Source: CBDDHT01 sp965227905 (GTDB lineage: Bacteria > Pseudomonadota > Alphaproteobacteria > Rhizobiales > Methyloligellaceae). From it: a DNA stretch of 64,000 nucleotides. Position numbers and translations under genes: made by a program. Below, one piece after another: positions 44,663-53,958 of the stretch. Every line of letters begins with the position of its first letter. Position 1 is the first letter of the stretch. The notes beneath the pieces were generated by a model. It was not told where the DNA came from and searched no databases. It saw only the letters and a program-made list of their open reading frames with translations. Location: positions 4,712,001 through 4,776,000 of the forward strand of contig OZ245780.1 of NCBI GenBank assembly GCA_965227905.1, given 5' to 3'.

Positions 44663-45771
44663 TGCTGACCTCCTTGATTCGAACGCTTCATGAGCTGATC
44701 CAATGGCAGATAGGGCACAACACCCGAGCCTTTGCCTTCTTTGTCATTAATGATGATCTTATCCATCCCGCTGAAAACCCGCTCCATCGTCTCAAGGAAC
44801 ATACGTTTGCGAGTCACCTCAGGCGCTTTCTTATACTCGTCGTAAACTGAGAGAAAGCGATCCGCCTGACCTCTCGCCTCAGCCACTGTCTGCTCTTTGT
44901 AGCCTTGTGCCTGCTGGAGAATTCTCTCAGCCTCACCTCGGGCTTCGGGGATAATCCGGTTGGCGTAGGCGTCCGCTTCGTTCTGGATGCGCTCCTGGTC
45001 GGCGCGGGCTGCCTGCACGTCACGGAAAGAGTCGATAACCTGAGCCGGCGGGTCCACCTTCTGCAGTTTGACCTGCTGGACCGTAATGCCCGCGTTGTAG
45101 CCGTCGAGCACATCCTGGACGATCTTCTGCACATCGGTTTCAACCGCCGCGCGTTTTTCGGTCAGAATGTTCTGAATGTTGCTCTTACCGACGACCTCGC
45201 GCATGGCGCTCTCAGCAACATCTTTCACCGTCTGTGGCGGGTTCTGGATATTGAAGAGGTACTGCTGCGCGTCCTTGATAAACCAGAGCACCTGGAAATC
45301 GACATCGACGATGTTCTCGTCGCCCGTCAGCATCAGGCTCTCTTCTGCAACATCGCGCAAGCCGCTCGTCGAACTTGTCACATCGCCGGAGCCCCGCATG
45401 CCGATTTCGATACGGCTAACGCGCGTCACCTTCGGCAGGTAGACGGTGTCAATCGGATACGGCCAGCGGAAATTCAGTCCCGGAGGCTTCTGGCTGACGA
45501 ATTTCCCGAACCTCAAGACGACACCCAGTTCGTCAGGATTGACTCGGAAGGTGAAGCCAAAAAACGCAATCACGGCTGCCAAGCAAACGCCAATGATCGC
45601 AATGAATGGTCCGCTCATGCCACCGCCAGGCATGGCCTGCTTCAGCTTGTCCTGACTTTTGCGCAGAATCTCTTCTAAATCGGGCGATGGATTGCCGCCC
45701 GTCGGGCGTTGGCCCCACGGACCTCCGCCACCCTTCCAGTTGCCACCGCCGTTCTGACTGCTCCAAGGCAT
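44659..45771 (-). CDS. hflK: HflK, regulator of the FtsH protease
   Basis: A 370-residue SPFH protein. A Gly/Pro/Asn-rich cytoplasmic N-terminus (MPWSSQNGGGNWKGGGGPWG) precedes a transmembrane helix (about 58-78). The SPFH domain (about 80-290) has ELGVVLRFGKFVSQKPPGLN, and a coiled coil follows. Partner of HflC. The upstream gap (45772-46000) has no gene and probably holds the promoter. Confidence 0.95.
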   Translation of the reverse strand: MPWSSQNGGGNWKGGGGPWGQRPTGGNPSPDLEEILRKSQDKLKQAMPGGGMSGPFIAIIGVCLAAVIAFFGFTFRVNPDELGVVLRFGKFVSQKPPGLNFRWPYPIDTVYLPKVTRVSRIEIGMRGSGDVTSSTSGLRDVAEESLMLTGDENIVDVDFQVLWFIKDAQQYLFNIQNPPQTVKDVAESAMREVVGKSNIQNILTEKRAAVETDVQKIVQDVLDGYNAGITVQQVKLQKVDPPAQVIDSFRDVQAARADQERIQNEADAYANRIIPEARGEAERILQQAQGYKEQTVAEARGQADRFLSVYDEYKKAPEVTRKRMFLETMERVFSGMDKIIINDKEGKGSGVVPYLPLDQLMKRSNQGGQQ

Positions 45772-46000
45772 AATAGAGTCGTCCTATTGTGTTCGCTGAT
45801 TGTGAGCGCACCCTATCGCTTCCAAATAGAGTGTCCGCCGCGTCTTACCGTCGCTGGCTTCCTCGGTGATCAAGGCTGCTTGGACGGCGAGCCTTATAGG
45901 GCACTCAAATAGGTCATGCAATCCGAGTGCTTCTGACACGTCTTCTCAATATGCCAAGGCAGCGGCAACCACAAGGGTTTTGAGTGCCATTGCGGGTGCC

Positions 46001-46561
46001 TCAATCGACATGGGCTTCGTGCTCCGCCGCTCTGACTGCGTCCGGTGCGACCCGGTCGAGCACGACGAAACTGAAAGCAGCCGAATCCTTTGGGCCCGGA
46101 TCGCGACGCTCTCGCGCAGTTTCCCGCCAAATCTGCGGGTCCAGCGTCGGAAAATGCGTGTCGCCTTCCGGTTCGGCGTGAATTTCGCTCAAATAAACGC
46201 GATCGGCCAGGGCAAGCGCAGCGCGATAGATCTCGCCACCTCCGACAACCATGATTTCATCGGTTTGTCGGCCCGTTGCCAGGCGCCGCGATAGCGCGAG
46301 CGCCGCCTGCAGCCCATCAACCACATGGATTCCGGCTGCATCGAAGTCTGGATTGCGGGTAATCACAACCGTATCGCGGCCTTCAAGCGGCTTGCCGATC
46401 GACTCGAAGGTCTTGCGCCCCATGATCATGGGTTTGCCCATGGTCAAGGACTTGAAATGCTTGAGTTCAGACGACAATCGCCAAGGCAATCCGCCATCCC
46501 GGCCAATGATGCCATTTTCGGCCACAGCCACGACCAGGGCGATACGCACATCATTTGACAT
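46001..46561 (-). CDS. folA: dihydrofolate reductase
   Basis: A 186-residue DHFR. VVAVAENGIIGRDGGLPWRL carries the active-site Trp region, KHFKSLTMGKPMIMGRKTFE and SIGKPLEGRDTVVITRNPDF bind NADPH, and VVGGGEIYRAALALADRVYL closes the site. It regenerates tetrahydrofolate after thymidylate synthase. The start is 6 bp after the thyA stop, so the two are co-transcribed. A C-terminal extension of about 20 residues is Ala/Glu-rich. Confidence 0.95.
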   Translation of the reverse strand: MSNDVRIALVVAVAENGIIGRDGGLPWRLSSELKHFKSLTMGKPMIMGRKTFESIGKPLEGRDTVVITRNPDFDAAGIHVVDGLQAALALSRRLATGRQTDEIMVVGGGEIYRAALALADRVYLSEIHAEPEGDTHFPTLDPQIWRETARERRDPGPKDSAAFSFVVLDRVAPDAVRAAEHEAHVD

Positions 46562-46567
46562 AAGCGT

Positions 46568-47362
46568 TCAGACAGCCACCGTTGCCTTGATATGAGGATG
46601 AGGATCGTAGCCCGCGAGCGCGAAATCCTCATAAACGAAATCAAAAAGGGAACCGACATCCTCGTTCATCGAAAGCGAAGGCAGCGCCCGAGGCGAGCGT
46701 TTCAGTTGCTCGTCGGCCTGCTCGAGATGGTTGAGGTAGAGATGCGCGTCGCCAAGCGTGTGAACGAAATCGCCCGGTTTAAGACCCACGACCTGCGCAA
46801 CCATCATTGTGAGCAGGGCATAGGACGCGATGTTGAACGGCACGCCGAGGAAAATGTCGGCCGAGCGCTGATAGAGCTGGCAGGACAGACGACCCTCGGC
46901 CACGTGGAATTGGAAGAGGCAATGGCAGGGCGGCAACGCCATGTTTTCAATCTCAGCCACGTTCCACGCTGAGACGATATGCCGCCGGGAATCCGGGTCA
47001 GACCTGAGGCGATCCACAAGCTGCGAGATTTGATCGACCTGACGGCCATCCGGTGTCGGCCAGGACCGCCATTGATGACCATAGACCGGCCCCAGATCAC
47101 CATTTTCGTCGGCCCACTCGTCCCAGATCCGTACACCATGCTCTTTCAGATAGCGAATGTTCGTATCGCCCTGAAGGAACCAGAGCAGTTCGTGAATGAT
47201 GGACTTCACATGCAGCTTCTTGGTCGTCACCAGCGGGAATCCCGCGGCAAGATCAAAGCGCATCTGGTGCCCAAAAACGCTGAGCGTTCCGGTACCGGTT
47301 CGGTCGGCCTTGCGAACGCCCTCATCGCGCACGCGGGCCAGAAGATCGAGATATGTTTGCAT
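46568..47362 (-). CDS. thyA: thymidylate synthase
   Basis: A 264-residue ThyA, exactly the E. coli length when started at 47362 (MQTYLDLLARV). Folate-dependent methylation of dUMP. RTGTGTLSVFGHQMRF has the phosphate-binding Arg region; the nucleophile is Cys146 in MALPPCHCLFQFHV; CQLYQRSADIFLGVPFNIAS binds dUMP. A 40-residue upstream extension in frame is not conserved. First gene of a thyA-folA pair. Confidence 0.97.
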   Translation of the reverse strand: MQTYLDLLARVRDEGVRKADRTGTGTLSVFGHQMRFDLAAGFPLVTTKKLHVKSIIHELLWFLQGDTNIRYLKEHGVRIWDEWADENGDLGPVYGHQWRSWPTPDGRQVDQISQLVDRLRSDPDSRRHIVSAWNVAEIENMALPPCHCLFQFHVAEGRLSCQLYQRSADIFLGVPFNIASYALLTMMVAQVVGLKPGDFVHTLGDAHLYLNHLEQADEQLKRSPRALPSLSMNEDVGSLFDFVYEDFALAGYDPHPHIKATVAV

Positions 47363-47636
47363 GGCGCGACCATATCCTGATTCCTGGCCGATGGGCCTTT
47401 CAAAAATCTCCGTTTTGAGAGACGTGGGGACAACGCGTGAATAATCACCATGGGAATGCATGCGTTTTTTGGCCAAAAACATTGATTCTATGGCCCAAAT
47501 GCTGCCCCGAATGTGCTATAGCTTTGAAATTGGCAGGACCGAATTGGGCACGGGGGGCAACAAATTTACCTCGCGCCCGCGAACCCGGCGCGTATGGCTG
47601 GGTTCGTTCAGTATGGCGTAGAAGGAGGCTGCCGCT

Positions 47637-48338
47637 ATGTTTACGAAACGGCCTGAGGCCGCAACAAACGATAAGCTACCCACACCGGAACAACTGAACC
47701 CGCCGACACTCGACCTTCGGGCGATTGAACAACAGCCGCCAAAGGCAGCGCAGTCTTACAAGAAACCGTCGCAACCGACCTCAGTGATCGGGCCTGAACT
47801 CACGGTCGCCGGCAGCGTTACGTCGAACGGCACAGTCCATATTGACGGCCGTATCGAAGGCGACGTTCATTGCGCGACTCTGACTGTCGGTGAGACCGCT
47901 ACGATTTCAGGCGGCGTTCGTGCCGACCAGATCGCCGTCAATGGCCAAGTTCAGGGAAACATCAACGGTGATCACGTCACTCTGGAGCCAAAGGCCCGCG
48001 TCTCCGGCGATATCCATCATCGTTCGCTTGCCATAGCCCAAGGTGCACAATTCGAGGGGTGGGCCAAGCGAAACAGCGAAAAAGACGGCATGGATCGCAA
48101 GTCGATTGAAGCGGCGCTTCGCGCAGGTGAGTCCTATGATCCGCTTGTCCTGGACGCCACGACCCTTAATGAGCTTCCCAATCCGTCTGAAGCCGTCGCC
48201 GATCAAGACGATAGCGAAAAAGACGAAGCGATAAAGAAGACCGAAGCAAGCGGTACCAGCATCGCCCGATCGAGCGACAAGAAGAAGCCGAAGGCCAAGA
48301 AAGCCAAAACGGCGGAGAAACCGGAAGCCGTCCATTAG
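47637..48338 (+). CDS. bactofilin family cytoskeletal protein
   Basis: A 233-residue protein. Disordered N-terminus (1-50), a bactofilin beta-helix (about 50-145) with SVIGPELTVAGSVTSNGTVH, IDGRIEGDVHCATLTVGETA and INGDHVTLEPKARVSGDIHH, then a long charged tail ending in a Lys-rich stretch (DKKKPKAKKAKTAEKPEAVH). Bactofilins self-polymerise without nucleotide and scaffold cell-wall enzymes. The tail is unusually long and basic. GAAGGAGG lies just before the ATG. Confidence 0.92.
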   Translation: MFTKRPEAATNDKLPTPEQLNPPTLDLRAIEQQPPKAAQSYKKPSQPTSVIGPELTVAGSVTSNGTVHIDGRIEGDVHCATLTVGETATISGGVRADQIAVNGQVQGNINGDHVTLEPKARVSGDIHHRSLAIAQGAQFEGWAKRNSEKDGMDRKSIEAALRAGESYDPLVLDATTLNELPNPSEAVADQDDSEKDEAIKKTEASGTSIARSSDKKKPKAKKAKTAEKPEAVH

Positions 48339-48603
48339 AGCATTGCGTGTCCAATCAGGCGTGCATCGTTTGTTATGGCAGCAATGAAGCGAACAACTTC
48401 GCTTATCAGAGATCGATCGTACGCGGACAAGTCGATCGATACTCTGCTGCCTTTGAACGGGCACCGCACGTGCCTGTCTCATACGCGAAGATGATGACGC
48501 GGCGTCTTCAGCGGGTACTGACGCTCTATAGCGGCAGCGCCTGTTTTAAGTTTTCAACCAGTGCCTAAAGCAATGCTTCCCTGCAGCTGATACAAACCAT
48601 TGT

Positions 48604-48618
48604 GTTCCGCTTTTGTTC
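48604..48618 (+). promoter_or_regulatory. LexA/SOS box (GTTC-N7-GTTC)
   Basis: GTTCCGCTTTTGTTC is an exact match to the alphaproteobacterial LexA operator, two GTTC half-sites in direct orientation with 7 bp between. It lies 36 bp upstream of the chosen ATG of the radical SAM repair gene. The rest of the 316-bp gap 48339-48654 contains no gene that I can support. Confidence 0.7.
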
Positions 48619-48654
48619 CAACTATGTTGCGGTCGGGCGAACGGCGGAAAACGA

Positions 48655-49902
48655 ATGGCTTCAAGGACCCGGATACAGAAACTCGCGATCCTCGCAGATG
48701 CTGCCAAATACGATGCATCCTGTGCCTCTTCAGGGACTGTTAAGAGGCAAGCGCATGGCGCTGGTCAGATCGGTTCGACAGAGGGGATGGGCATCTGCCA
48801 CTCCTATGCACCCGACGGTCGCTGCATCTCACTACTCAAGATTCTTCTGACGAATTTCTGCATCTACGACTGCCGGTACTGCGTCAACCGCGTGTCATCC
48901 AATATCGAGCGCGCGCGATTCTCGCCAAAGGAGGTCGCGGAACTCACCCTGGATTTTTACAAACGCAACTATATTGAAGGCCTGTTTCTCTCTTCAGGGA
49001 TCATCCGCAATCCTGATTACACGATGGAACAGCTCGTCGACGTAGCGCGTCTTCTTCGGGTCAACCATGGTTTTCAGGGCTACATTCATCTCAAGACGAT
49101 ACCGGACGCCGATCCCCTCTTGATCGAACAGGCCGGATCCCTCGCCGATCGGCTGTCCACAAATATCGAGCTACCGACAGAGAGCGGGCTCAGGTCGTAC
49201 GCCCCGGAGAAACGCGGTCAGACAATCCGCCAGGCAATGGCGGTGGTCCGATTGAAGATGGACGACCAACGCGATCAAGCCAGATCCCGCCTGATTCGCA
49301 AAGCGCCGACGCCCCGGTTCGCACCGGGCGGCCAATCGACACAGATGATCGTTGGAGCAGATCGCTCGACCGATGGCGACATTCTGACAACGTCGTCGCA
49401 CCTTTATGCCGGGTATCGATTGAAGCGTGTCTACTATTCGGCCTACAGCCCTATTCCGGACGCCTCTGCCGATCTGCCGCCGCAACGCCCTCCCCTCATG
49501 CGCGAGCATCGCCTCTACCAGGCCGACTGGCTGCTGCGCTTCTATGGTTTTCAGATTGACGAAATCCTATCGGGTGGCCGAGGCGACATGCTGGAATTGG
49601 GCATCGATCCGAAACTGGCCTGGGCACTCAATCACCGCGCATCGTTCCCGCTGGACATCAACAGGGCGGACCGAGAACAGCTATTGCGTGTTCCGGGACT
49701 GGGTCTGACAGGGATTAAACGGATCCTCTCGGCACGCCGACATACGCATCTGCGCCTGGAGGATCTTGCCCGGGTTACAACATCTCTCAAAAAGATGTTG
49801 CCGTTCATCGTTACGGCCGACTGGTCGCCAGGGCCAAGAATCGATTCAGACACATTGCGTGCACGGTTTGAACCGCCGCCGAAGCAATTGGAACTGCTTT
49901 GA
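48655..49902 (+). CDS. putative DNA modification/repair radical SAM protein (TIGR03916 type)
   Basis: A 415-residue radical SAM enzyme. The 4Fe-4S motif is LLTNFCIYDCRYCVNR (Cys69, Cys73, Cys76), followed by IERARFSPKEVAELTLDFYK and GLFLSSGIIRNPDYTMEQL. The C-terminal part (about 335-380) has a helix-hairpin-helix, REQLLRVPGLGLTGIKRIL, which binds DNA. These proteins are regularly paired with the next gene and are predicted, not proven, to act in DNA repair or modification. A 42-bp upstream extension is possible, but the ATG at 48655 (MASRTRIQKL) is more family-like. A LexA box lies just upstream, and the stop overlaps the next start by 4 bp. Confidence 0.92.
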   Translation: MASRTRIQKLAILADAAKYDASCASSGTVKRQAHGAGQIGSTEGMGICHSYAPDGRCISLLKILLTNFCIYDCRYCVNRVSSNIERARFSPKEVAELTLDFYKRNYIEGLFLSSGIIRNPDYTMEQLVDVARLLRVNHGFQGYIHLKTIPDADPLLIEQAGSLADRLSTNIELPTESGLRSYAPEKRGQTIRQAMAVVRLKMDDQRDQARSRLIRKAPTPRFAPGGQSTQMIVGADRSTDGDILTTSSHLYAGYRLKRVYYSAYSPIPDASADLPPQRPPLMREHRLYQADWLLRFYGFQIDEILSGGRGDMLELGIDPKLAWALNHRASFPLDINRADREQLLRVPGLGLTGIKRILSARRHTHLRLEDLARVTTSLKKMLPFIVTADWSPGPRIDSDTLRARFEPPPKQLELL

Positions 49903-51359
49903 TGGTCACACTGAACCTGTCATCGGAGACCGGCTTCGAGGAGTGGCGGTCAATGGCAATGGAAGCATGCAGACAAGGACTACCGCCGAGCAAAATCTCA
50001 TGGGGTATCGCTGACCGACAACGTGGCCTTTTCGATTCCGATTGCGCCCCTGCGAATGGGAAAAGCAACACAACCGAACCGCTGAACACAGAGGCCCTAT
50101 CGGAGTTCTTTTCAATGGCAGAGCGGGTGATTTGCCATCGCGATCCCGAGCGTCTTGCAAAGCTGTATAGGCTTCTTTGGCGATTGCTCAAGTCCCCTCG
50201 CCTGCTTGAAAACAGCGTCGATCCAGAGGTCTGCTGGATGCGGCAGTGTCTTAAAGCGATTAACCGCGATTGCCACAAGATGCACGCGTTCGTGCGGTTC
50301 CGAAAATTAGGACAAAGCGGCACGCGTGAGCAATTCGCCTCATGGTTCGAACCAACCCACCACATTACGGCATTGGCGGCACCGTTTTTTGTCCGACGGT
50401 TTCCGAACATGGATTGGGCGATCATGACTCCCGATTGCTGCGCCGTTTGGGATGGACACGAATTGACCTTCAAACCTGGTGCATCTCGCAAAGACGTCCC
50501 GAGGGCAGATGCCGTGGAAGATGAATGGAGGACGTATTTTGCCTCGATCTTCAATCCGGCACGCCTGAAGGTGAACGCGATGACGGCAGAGATGCCGCGC
50601 AAGTACTGGCACAACCTTCCCGAAGCATCATTGATCAAGGGGCTCGTGGCCGAAGCACGCGATCAATCGGCAGCCATGCAGAGCGGTCCCACCACGGAGC
50701 CCAGTGCCATGTCGCAAAGCATACTGGTGCGGCGATCAGCACGACAAGAAACATGCCCTGAAAGCCAGAGCTCGGGATTGGCTGAGATTAATCGGGCTAT
50801 CGGTCGATGCGACAGGTGTTCCTTGCACGCGGGCACAACACAGCCCGTGTTCGGCGAAGGACCAAGCCGCGCACGCATCATGTTGGTTGGCGAGCAGCCG
50901 GGAGACCGCGAAGATCTCACGGGCCGACCATTCATCGGACCCGCTGGGCAGGTGCTGGATCGGGCACTTCGTGATGCCGGTATCGAGCGTTCATCGTGTT
51001 ATCTCACCAATGCGGTCAAACATTTCAAGTTTCGACCTAGCGGCAAGCGCCGTCTCCATGCGCGCCCAAACGCCGGAGAGATTCAGGCCTGCCGATGGTG
51101 GCTCGAACGGGAGATCGAAGCTGTCGGTCCTGAGCTCATCATTGCTCTAGGGTCAACGGCGGCCTTCAGTCTGACAGGTCAAAAGACGAAGCTGTCAGAG
51201 GTCCGTGGACAGCCGATTTCAATGCTACGCGGTCACCAAGGTCTGATCACCGTTCATCCGGCCTATATCTTGCGGCTGCCGGAAGAGGATCGCCGCAAAA
51301 TGGTGTACGATCGGATGGTCGCAGATCTCCGCAGAGGCTTGTCGATAGTAAGCGTGTGA
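49899..51359 (+). CDS. TIGR03915-UdgX fusion, uracil-DNA binding/crosslinking protein
   Basis: A 486-residue two-domain protein. The N-terminal domain (about 1-260) belongs to the TIGR03915 putative DNA repair family, with LYRLLWRLLKSPRLLENSVD and EPTHHITALAAPFFVRRFPN. The C-terminal domain (about 290-486) is a UDG-fold protein with GEQPGDREDLTGRPFIGPAG (331-350). It also has KRRLH (383-387), the loop whose His in mycobacterial UdgX forms a covalent bond to the deoxyribose left after uracil is released. Cys304/Cys307 (CDRC) and Cys398 are likely iron-sulfur ligands. Translation is coupled to the radical SAM gene. Expected role: SOS-induced handling of uracil in DNA; the activity of the N-terminal domain is unknown. 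Confidence 0.92.
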   Translation: MMVTLNLSSETGFEEWRSMAMEACRQGLPPSKISWGIADRQRGLFDSDCAPANGKSNTTEPLNTEALSEFFSMAERVICHRDPERLAKLYRLLWRLLKSPRLLENSVDPEVCWMRQCLKAINRDCHKMHAFVRFRKLGQSGTREQFASWFEPTHHITALAAPFFVRRFPNMDWAIMTPDCCAVWDGHELTFKPGASRKDVPRADAVEDEWRTYFASIFNPARLKVNAMTAEMPRKYWHNLPEASLIKGLVAEARDQSAAMQSGPTTEPSAMSQSILVRRSARQETCPESQSSGLAEINRAIGRCDRCSLHAGTTQPVFGEGPSRARIMLVGEQPGDREDLTGRPFIGPAGQVLDRALRDAGIERSSCYLTNAVKHFKFRPSGKRRLHARPNAGEIQACRWWLEREIEAVGPELIIALGSTAAFSLTGQKTKLSEVRGQPISMLRGHQGLITVHPAYILRLPEEDRRKMVYDRMVADLRRGLSIVSV

Positions 51360-51642
51360 AAACGACCCACGGTCATCTATCCATGCGACAAGTGTGCCGT
51401 CATTTGTCAGTTCAGTCATCCGAAGGCATATGCCGAACGGTAGTTGTTTGTGTGCGGTGACCATGGCATTTGAGTTTCCACGTTCACCGCTCGCGGTCAT
51501 GCTTGTCATCGCGTACCAGGACACATGGCATTGAGAGGAACAGTGTTACCGCCGCGCATCATTGTTTGACGAAGAGACAGGAACCGAGTGATTGCGATGC
51601 GGTGTTGCCAAGCCAAGAACAACAAGAGCGGATGAACGATTC

Positions 51643-52359
51643 ATGAGAGTACTAACACCGCTCGTCATGTTGTCTTCCTTGCTGAACGCCGCCCTCATCT
51701 TCAATTTCTTCGCTTTGCCGATCGTACAATCCTACCCGTCACCTGCAACGGCCTACACGATTGAACGCGCGCAGTCGTCGAGTGCAGAACGAGGTGGGTG
51801 CTTTGACGTGCCAGTCGTCCGCAGCGACGTGCCAGATCATTTTGTTGATGCGCTACTGGCGATGGAAGACCGAAGATTCTATAGGCATTGGGGTGTCGAT
51901 CCCAAGGGTATTGCGAGAGCCGCTGTCCGAAACATGCAAGCCGGGCGCATTGCCGAAGGTGGCAGCACGATTACACAGCAGCTCGCAAAGCTCTCTTATC
52001 TGTCGCATGTGCGCAGCTGGGACAGGAAACTCGACGAGGTTCTTATTGCTCTACGGCTCGAAATCGCTCTCTCGAAAGACCAAATCCTCGAGCGCTACCT
52101 GAATGCAGCCTATTTCGGCAGCGGGTGCCATGGCTTGAGGGCCGCGGCACGGCGTTATTTCGGGGCGTCGGTCAAGGACCTCTCCATAGCCCAATCCGCT
52201 TTTCTCGTTGGCCTCCTCAAGGCGCCATCGACGTTGAGCCGGAACCTCGACGAAGCGATTAAACGCCAGCAAACCGTTCTACATGCAATGGTCGAGACCG
52301 GTAGGCTGACCGAGGCCGAGCGCAAGACAATCGAACCGATTCGGATCCGCAAACAGTGA
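51643..52359 (+). CDS. mtgA: monofunctional peptidoglycan glycosyltransferase (GT51)
   Basis: A 238-residue protein with an N-terminal membrane anchor (about 5-28) and a GT51 transglycosylase domain: LLAMEDRRFYRHWGVDPKGI (catalytic Glu in MEDRRF), GRIAEGGSTITQQLAKLSYL, RKLDEVLIALRLEIALSKDQ and ILERYLNAAYFGSGCHGLRA. No transpeptidase domain follows, so it resembles MtgA and polymerises lipid II only. ATG at 51643 gives a good membrane anchor; the longer frame is basic and unlikely. Confidence 0.9.
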   Translation: MRVLTPLVMLSSLLNAALIFNFFALPIVQSYPSPATAYTIERAQSSSAERGGCFDVPVVRSDVPDHFVDALLAMEDRRFYRHWGVDPKGIARAAVRNMQAGRIAEGGSTITQQLAKLSYLSHVRSWDRKLDEVLIALRLEIALSKDQILERYLNAAYFGSGCHGLRAAARRYFGASVKDLSIAQSAFLVGLLKAPSTLSRNLDEAIKRQQTVLHAMVETGRLTEAERKTIEPIRIRKQ

Positions 52360-52427
52360 AAAGATGCCGTCGGCGGCTATGATGCCAGTTGGATGGTACG
52401 GTCGTTACCGACGATGCGCAGATTGAT

Positions 52428-52664
52428 TTAGATCCCCTGCCCAGCAGAATCCTGAATGCAATTGACGTCGTGGTGCAGAAGCTGAGCATCGCCTGCGGTC
52501 TCCTCGACGATATATTCGACGCCGGAGAAGATATCCTCACGACTGGTGGAAACGAATTCCCGACACTCACTTTCGCTTTTGAAGGTTTGCGGCATGTCAG
52601 CAAACATGATGCCGCCTGGATTGGTGTCGCTGACCAAAAAGAGAACGAGCACGATTTTCCACAT
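52428..52664 (-). CDS. small hypothetical protein with hydrophobic N-terminus
   Basis: A 78-residue protein: MWKIVLVLFLVSDTNPGGIM, then MPQTFKSESECREFVSTSRE. Two cysteines. A very short N-terminal hydrophobic stretch suggests export or a membrane anchor. AGGAG lies 10 bp before the ATG. No family recognised; converges with mtgA. Confidence 0.6.
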   Translation of the reverse strand: MWKIVLVLFLVSDTNPGGIMFADMPQTFKSESECREFVSTSREDIFSGVEYIVEETAGDAQLLHHDVNCIQDSAGQGI

Positions 52665-53031
52665 CGGATTTATCTCCTAGAGCCGCGGCCAGGCAGCGAA
52701 ATCACCACCTTTGCCACCGGCTGGTGTCGGCAAACGCCTCTTCCCGTGCCAGCCCTCGTTTCGGGGCCTTTGAGCGACCGATTTGCGGTCGCCGGCGAAT
52801 TTGATCGGTAAACGCATCATTAACGAGGATCGTTAACAGAGTGTTAGCGAGCGCATCTGTTCCACTCGAAACGGCACAGTTGCTAACCGGACCTTTACCC
52901 TTGCGCGCGGACGCACGAATTGCGGCGCACAGCCGGTAACGATTCGTAAGGGATCGTCGCTAGGTTGGATTTCAGAGGGGCCGCGGTAGCTCCCGTTCCC
53001 ACGATTTTCTCGACTGAAAAAGGGCCGCGTA
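52665..53031. promoter_or_regulatory. divergent intergenic region before the outer-membrane protein
   Basis: About 370 bp with no gene. Contains several GTTAAC/GTTAGC hexamers around 52815-52885 and a ribosome site AAAAAGGG before 53032. Presumably holds the promoter of the beta-barrel gene. Confidence 0.4.
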
Positions 53032-53724
53032 ATGCGTACGAAAACTCTTCACTTCATGGCGATGTCATTGGCATTCGCCGTCAGCGCAAGCATTTCATTT
53101 GCTGCCTATGGCGCTGACCTCGGCCGGGACTATGACGACCCCGGCGCAAGCTACAAACCGGGTCTGGCAACGCCTGGATCATGGCAGGGCTGGTATGCCG
53201 GCGCGCTGGTCGGCTATGGGCTGGCAAACACGGACCTATCCGTCGCCGGCGCTGGCGATCTCGACACGGATGGCGTCATCGGCGGCGGGATCGTTGGTTA
53301 CGACTGGCAATTTCACCGCGTGATCTTCGGTATCGAAGGCGATCTGCTGGCGGGTGGTCTCGACGATTCCGTGACCTTTGGCGCCAATACGGTCAACGGT
53401 GAGATCGATTGGATGGGCGGCATCCGCGCCCGTGCCGGCATTCTTGCGAACCAGGACACCCTGTTCTTTCTGACGCTCGGCTATGGGTGGGCGGATTATG
53501 ACCTACAGCTGGCCGGTCCCGGCGGCGGTGCCGCATCCGAGACATTCGGTGGGCTGCAACTCGGTGGCGGTGGCGAGTTCAAACTGAATGACCGCTGGCG
53601 TGCCCGTGTCGACTATATCTACACGGACCTGTCGAGTGAATCGGTCACCTATTCCGGCGGCACGACCATCAACTACGATGCCGATCTGCATCAGATCCGA
53701 GGCGGACTGGTCGTCAACTTCTGA
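53032..53724 (+). CDS. outer-membrane beta-barrel protein (Omp25/Omp31-like)
   Basis: A 230-residue protein with signal peptide (about 1-27, ending AYGAD) and a predicted eight-stranded beta-barrel: WQGWYAGALVGYGLANTDLS, VGYDWQFHRVIFGIEGDLLA, GGIRARAGILANQDTLFFLT, RWRARVDYIYTDLSSE, and a C-terminal HQIRGGLVVNF ending in Phe, the usual outer-membrane sorting signal. Such small barrels are abundant surface proteins in Hyphomicrobiales; specific role unknown. A bidirectional terminator lies just after. Confidence 0.92.
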   Translation: MRTKTLHFMAMSLAFAVSASISFAAYGADLGRDYDDPGASYKPGLATPGSWQGWYAGALVGYGLANTDLSVAGAGDLDTDGVIGGGIVGYDWQFHRVIFGIEGDLLAGGLDDSVTFGANTVNGEIDWMGGIRARAGILANQDTLFFLTLGYGWADYDLQLAGPGGGAASETFGGLQLGGGGEFKLNDRWRARVDYIYTDLSSESVTYSGGTTINYDADLHQIRGGLVVNF

Positions 53725-53750
53725 TCGAACCGCACCGCTCAAAACAAAAA

Positions 53751-53830
53751 GCCGCCCACCGACCGATCATTTTCATGCCTCGACAGAGGATATCGAGTGA
53801 TTAGATGGATCGCGTGGGCGGCTCTTTTTT
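53751..53830. terminator. bidirectional terminator with long loop
   Basis: GCCGCCCAC (53751-53759) pairs with GTGGGCGGC (53814-53822). T-runs lie outside on both strands (TCTTTTTT on the right, reverse strand TTTTTG on the left). The 54-base loop may fold further. Confidence 0.55.
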
Positions 53831-53958
53831 CCATTTCCCCCACAATTCTCCCAATTTCCTTGTCCTTAAATGGACGTGGCCGTAAAAAGCGTGCACTCTG
53901 GGAATCCAATGGTTCTCTGCGATCCATCGCACCGTTAAGCCACGAGGGTTGGTTGTCT

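Noticed and set aside
52813..52835. CtrA-like motif with two TTAA elements
   Set aside because: Spacing between the TTAA half-sites is 9 bp rather than the 7 bp of the CtrA consensus.
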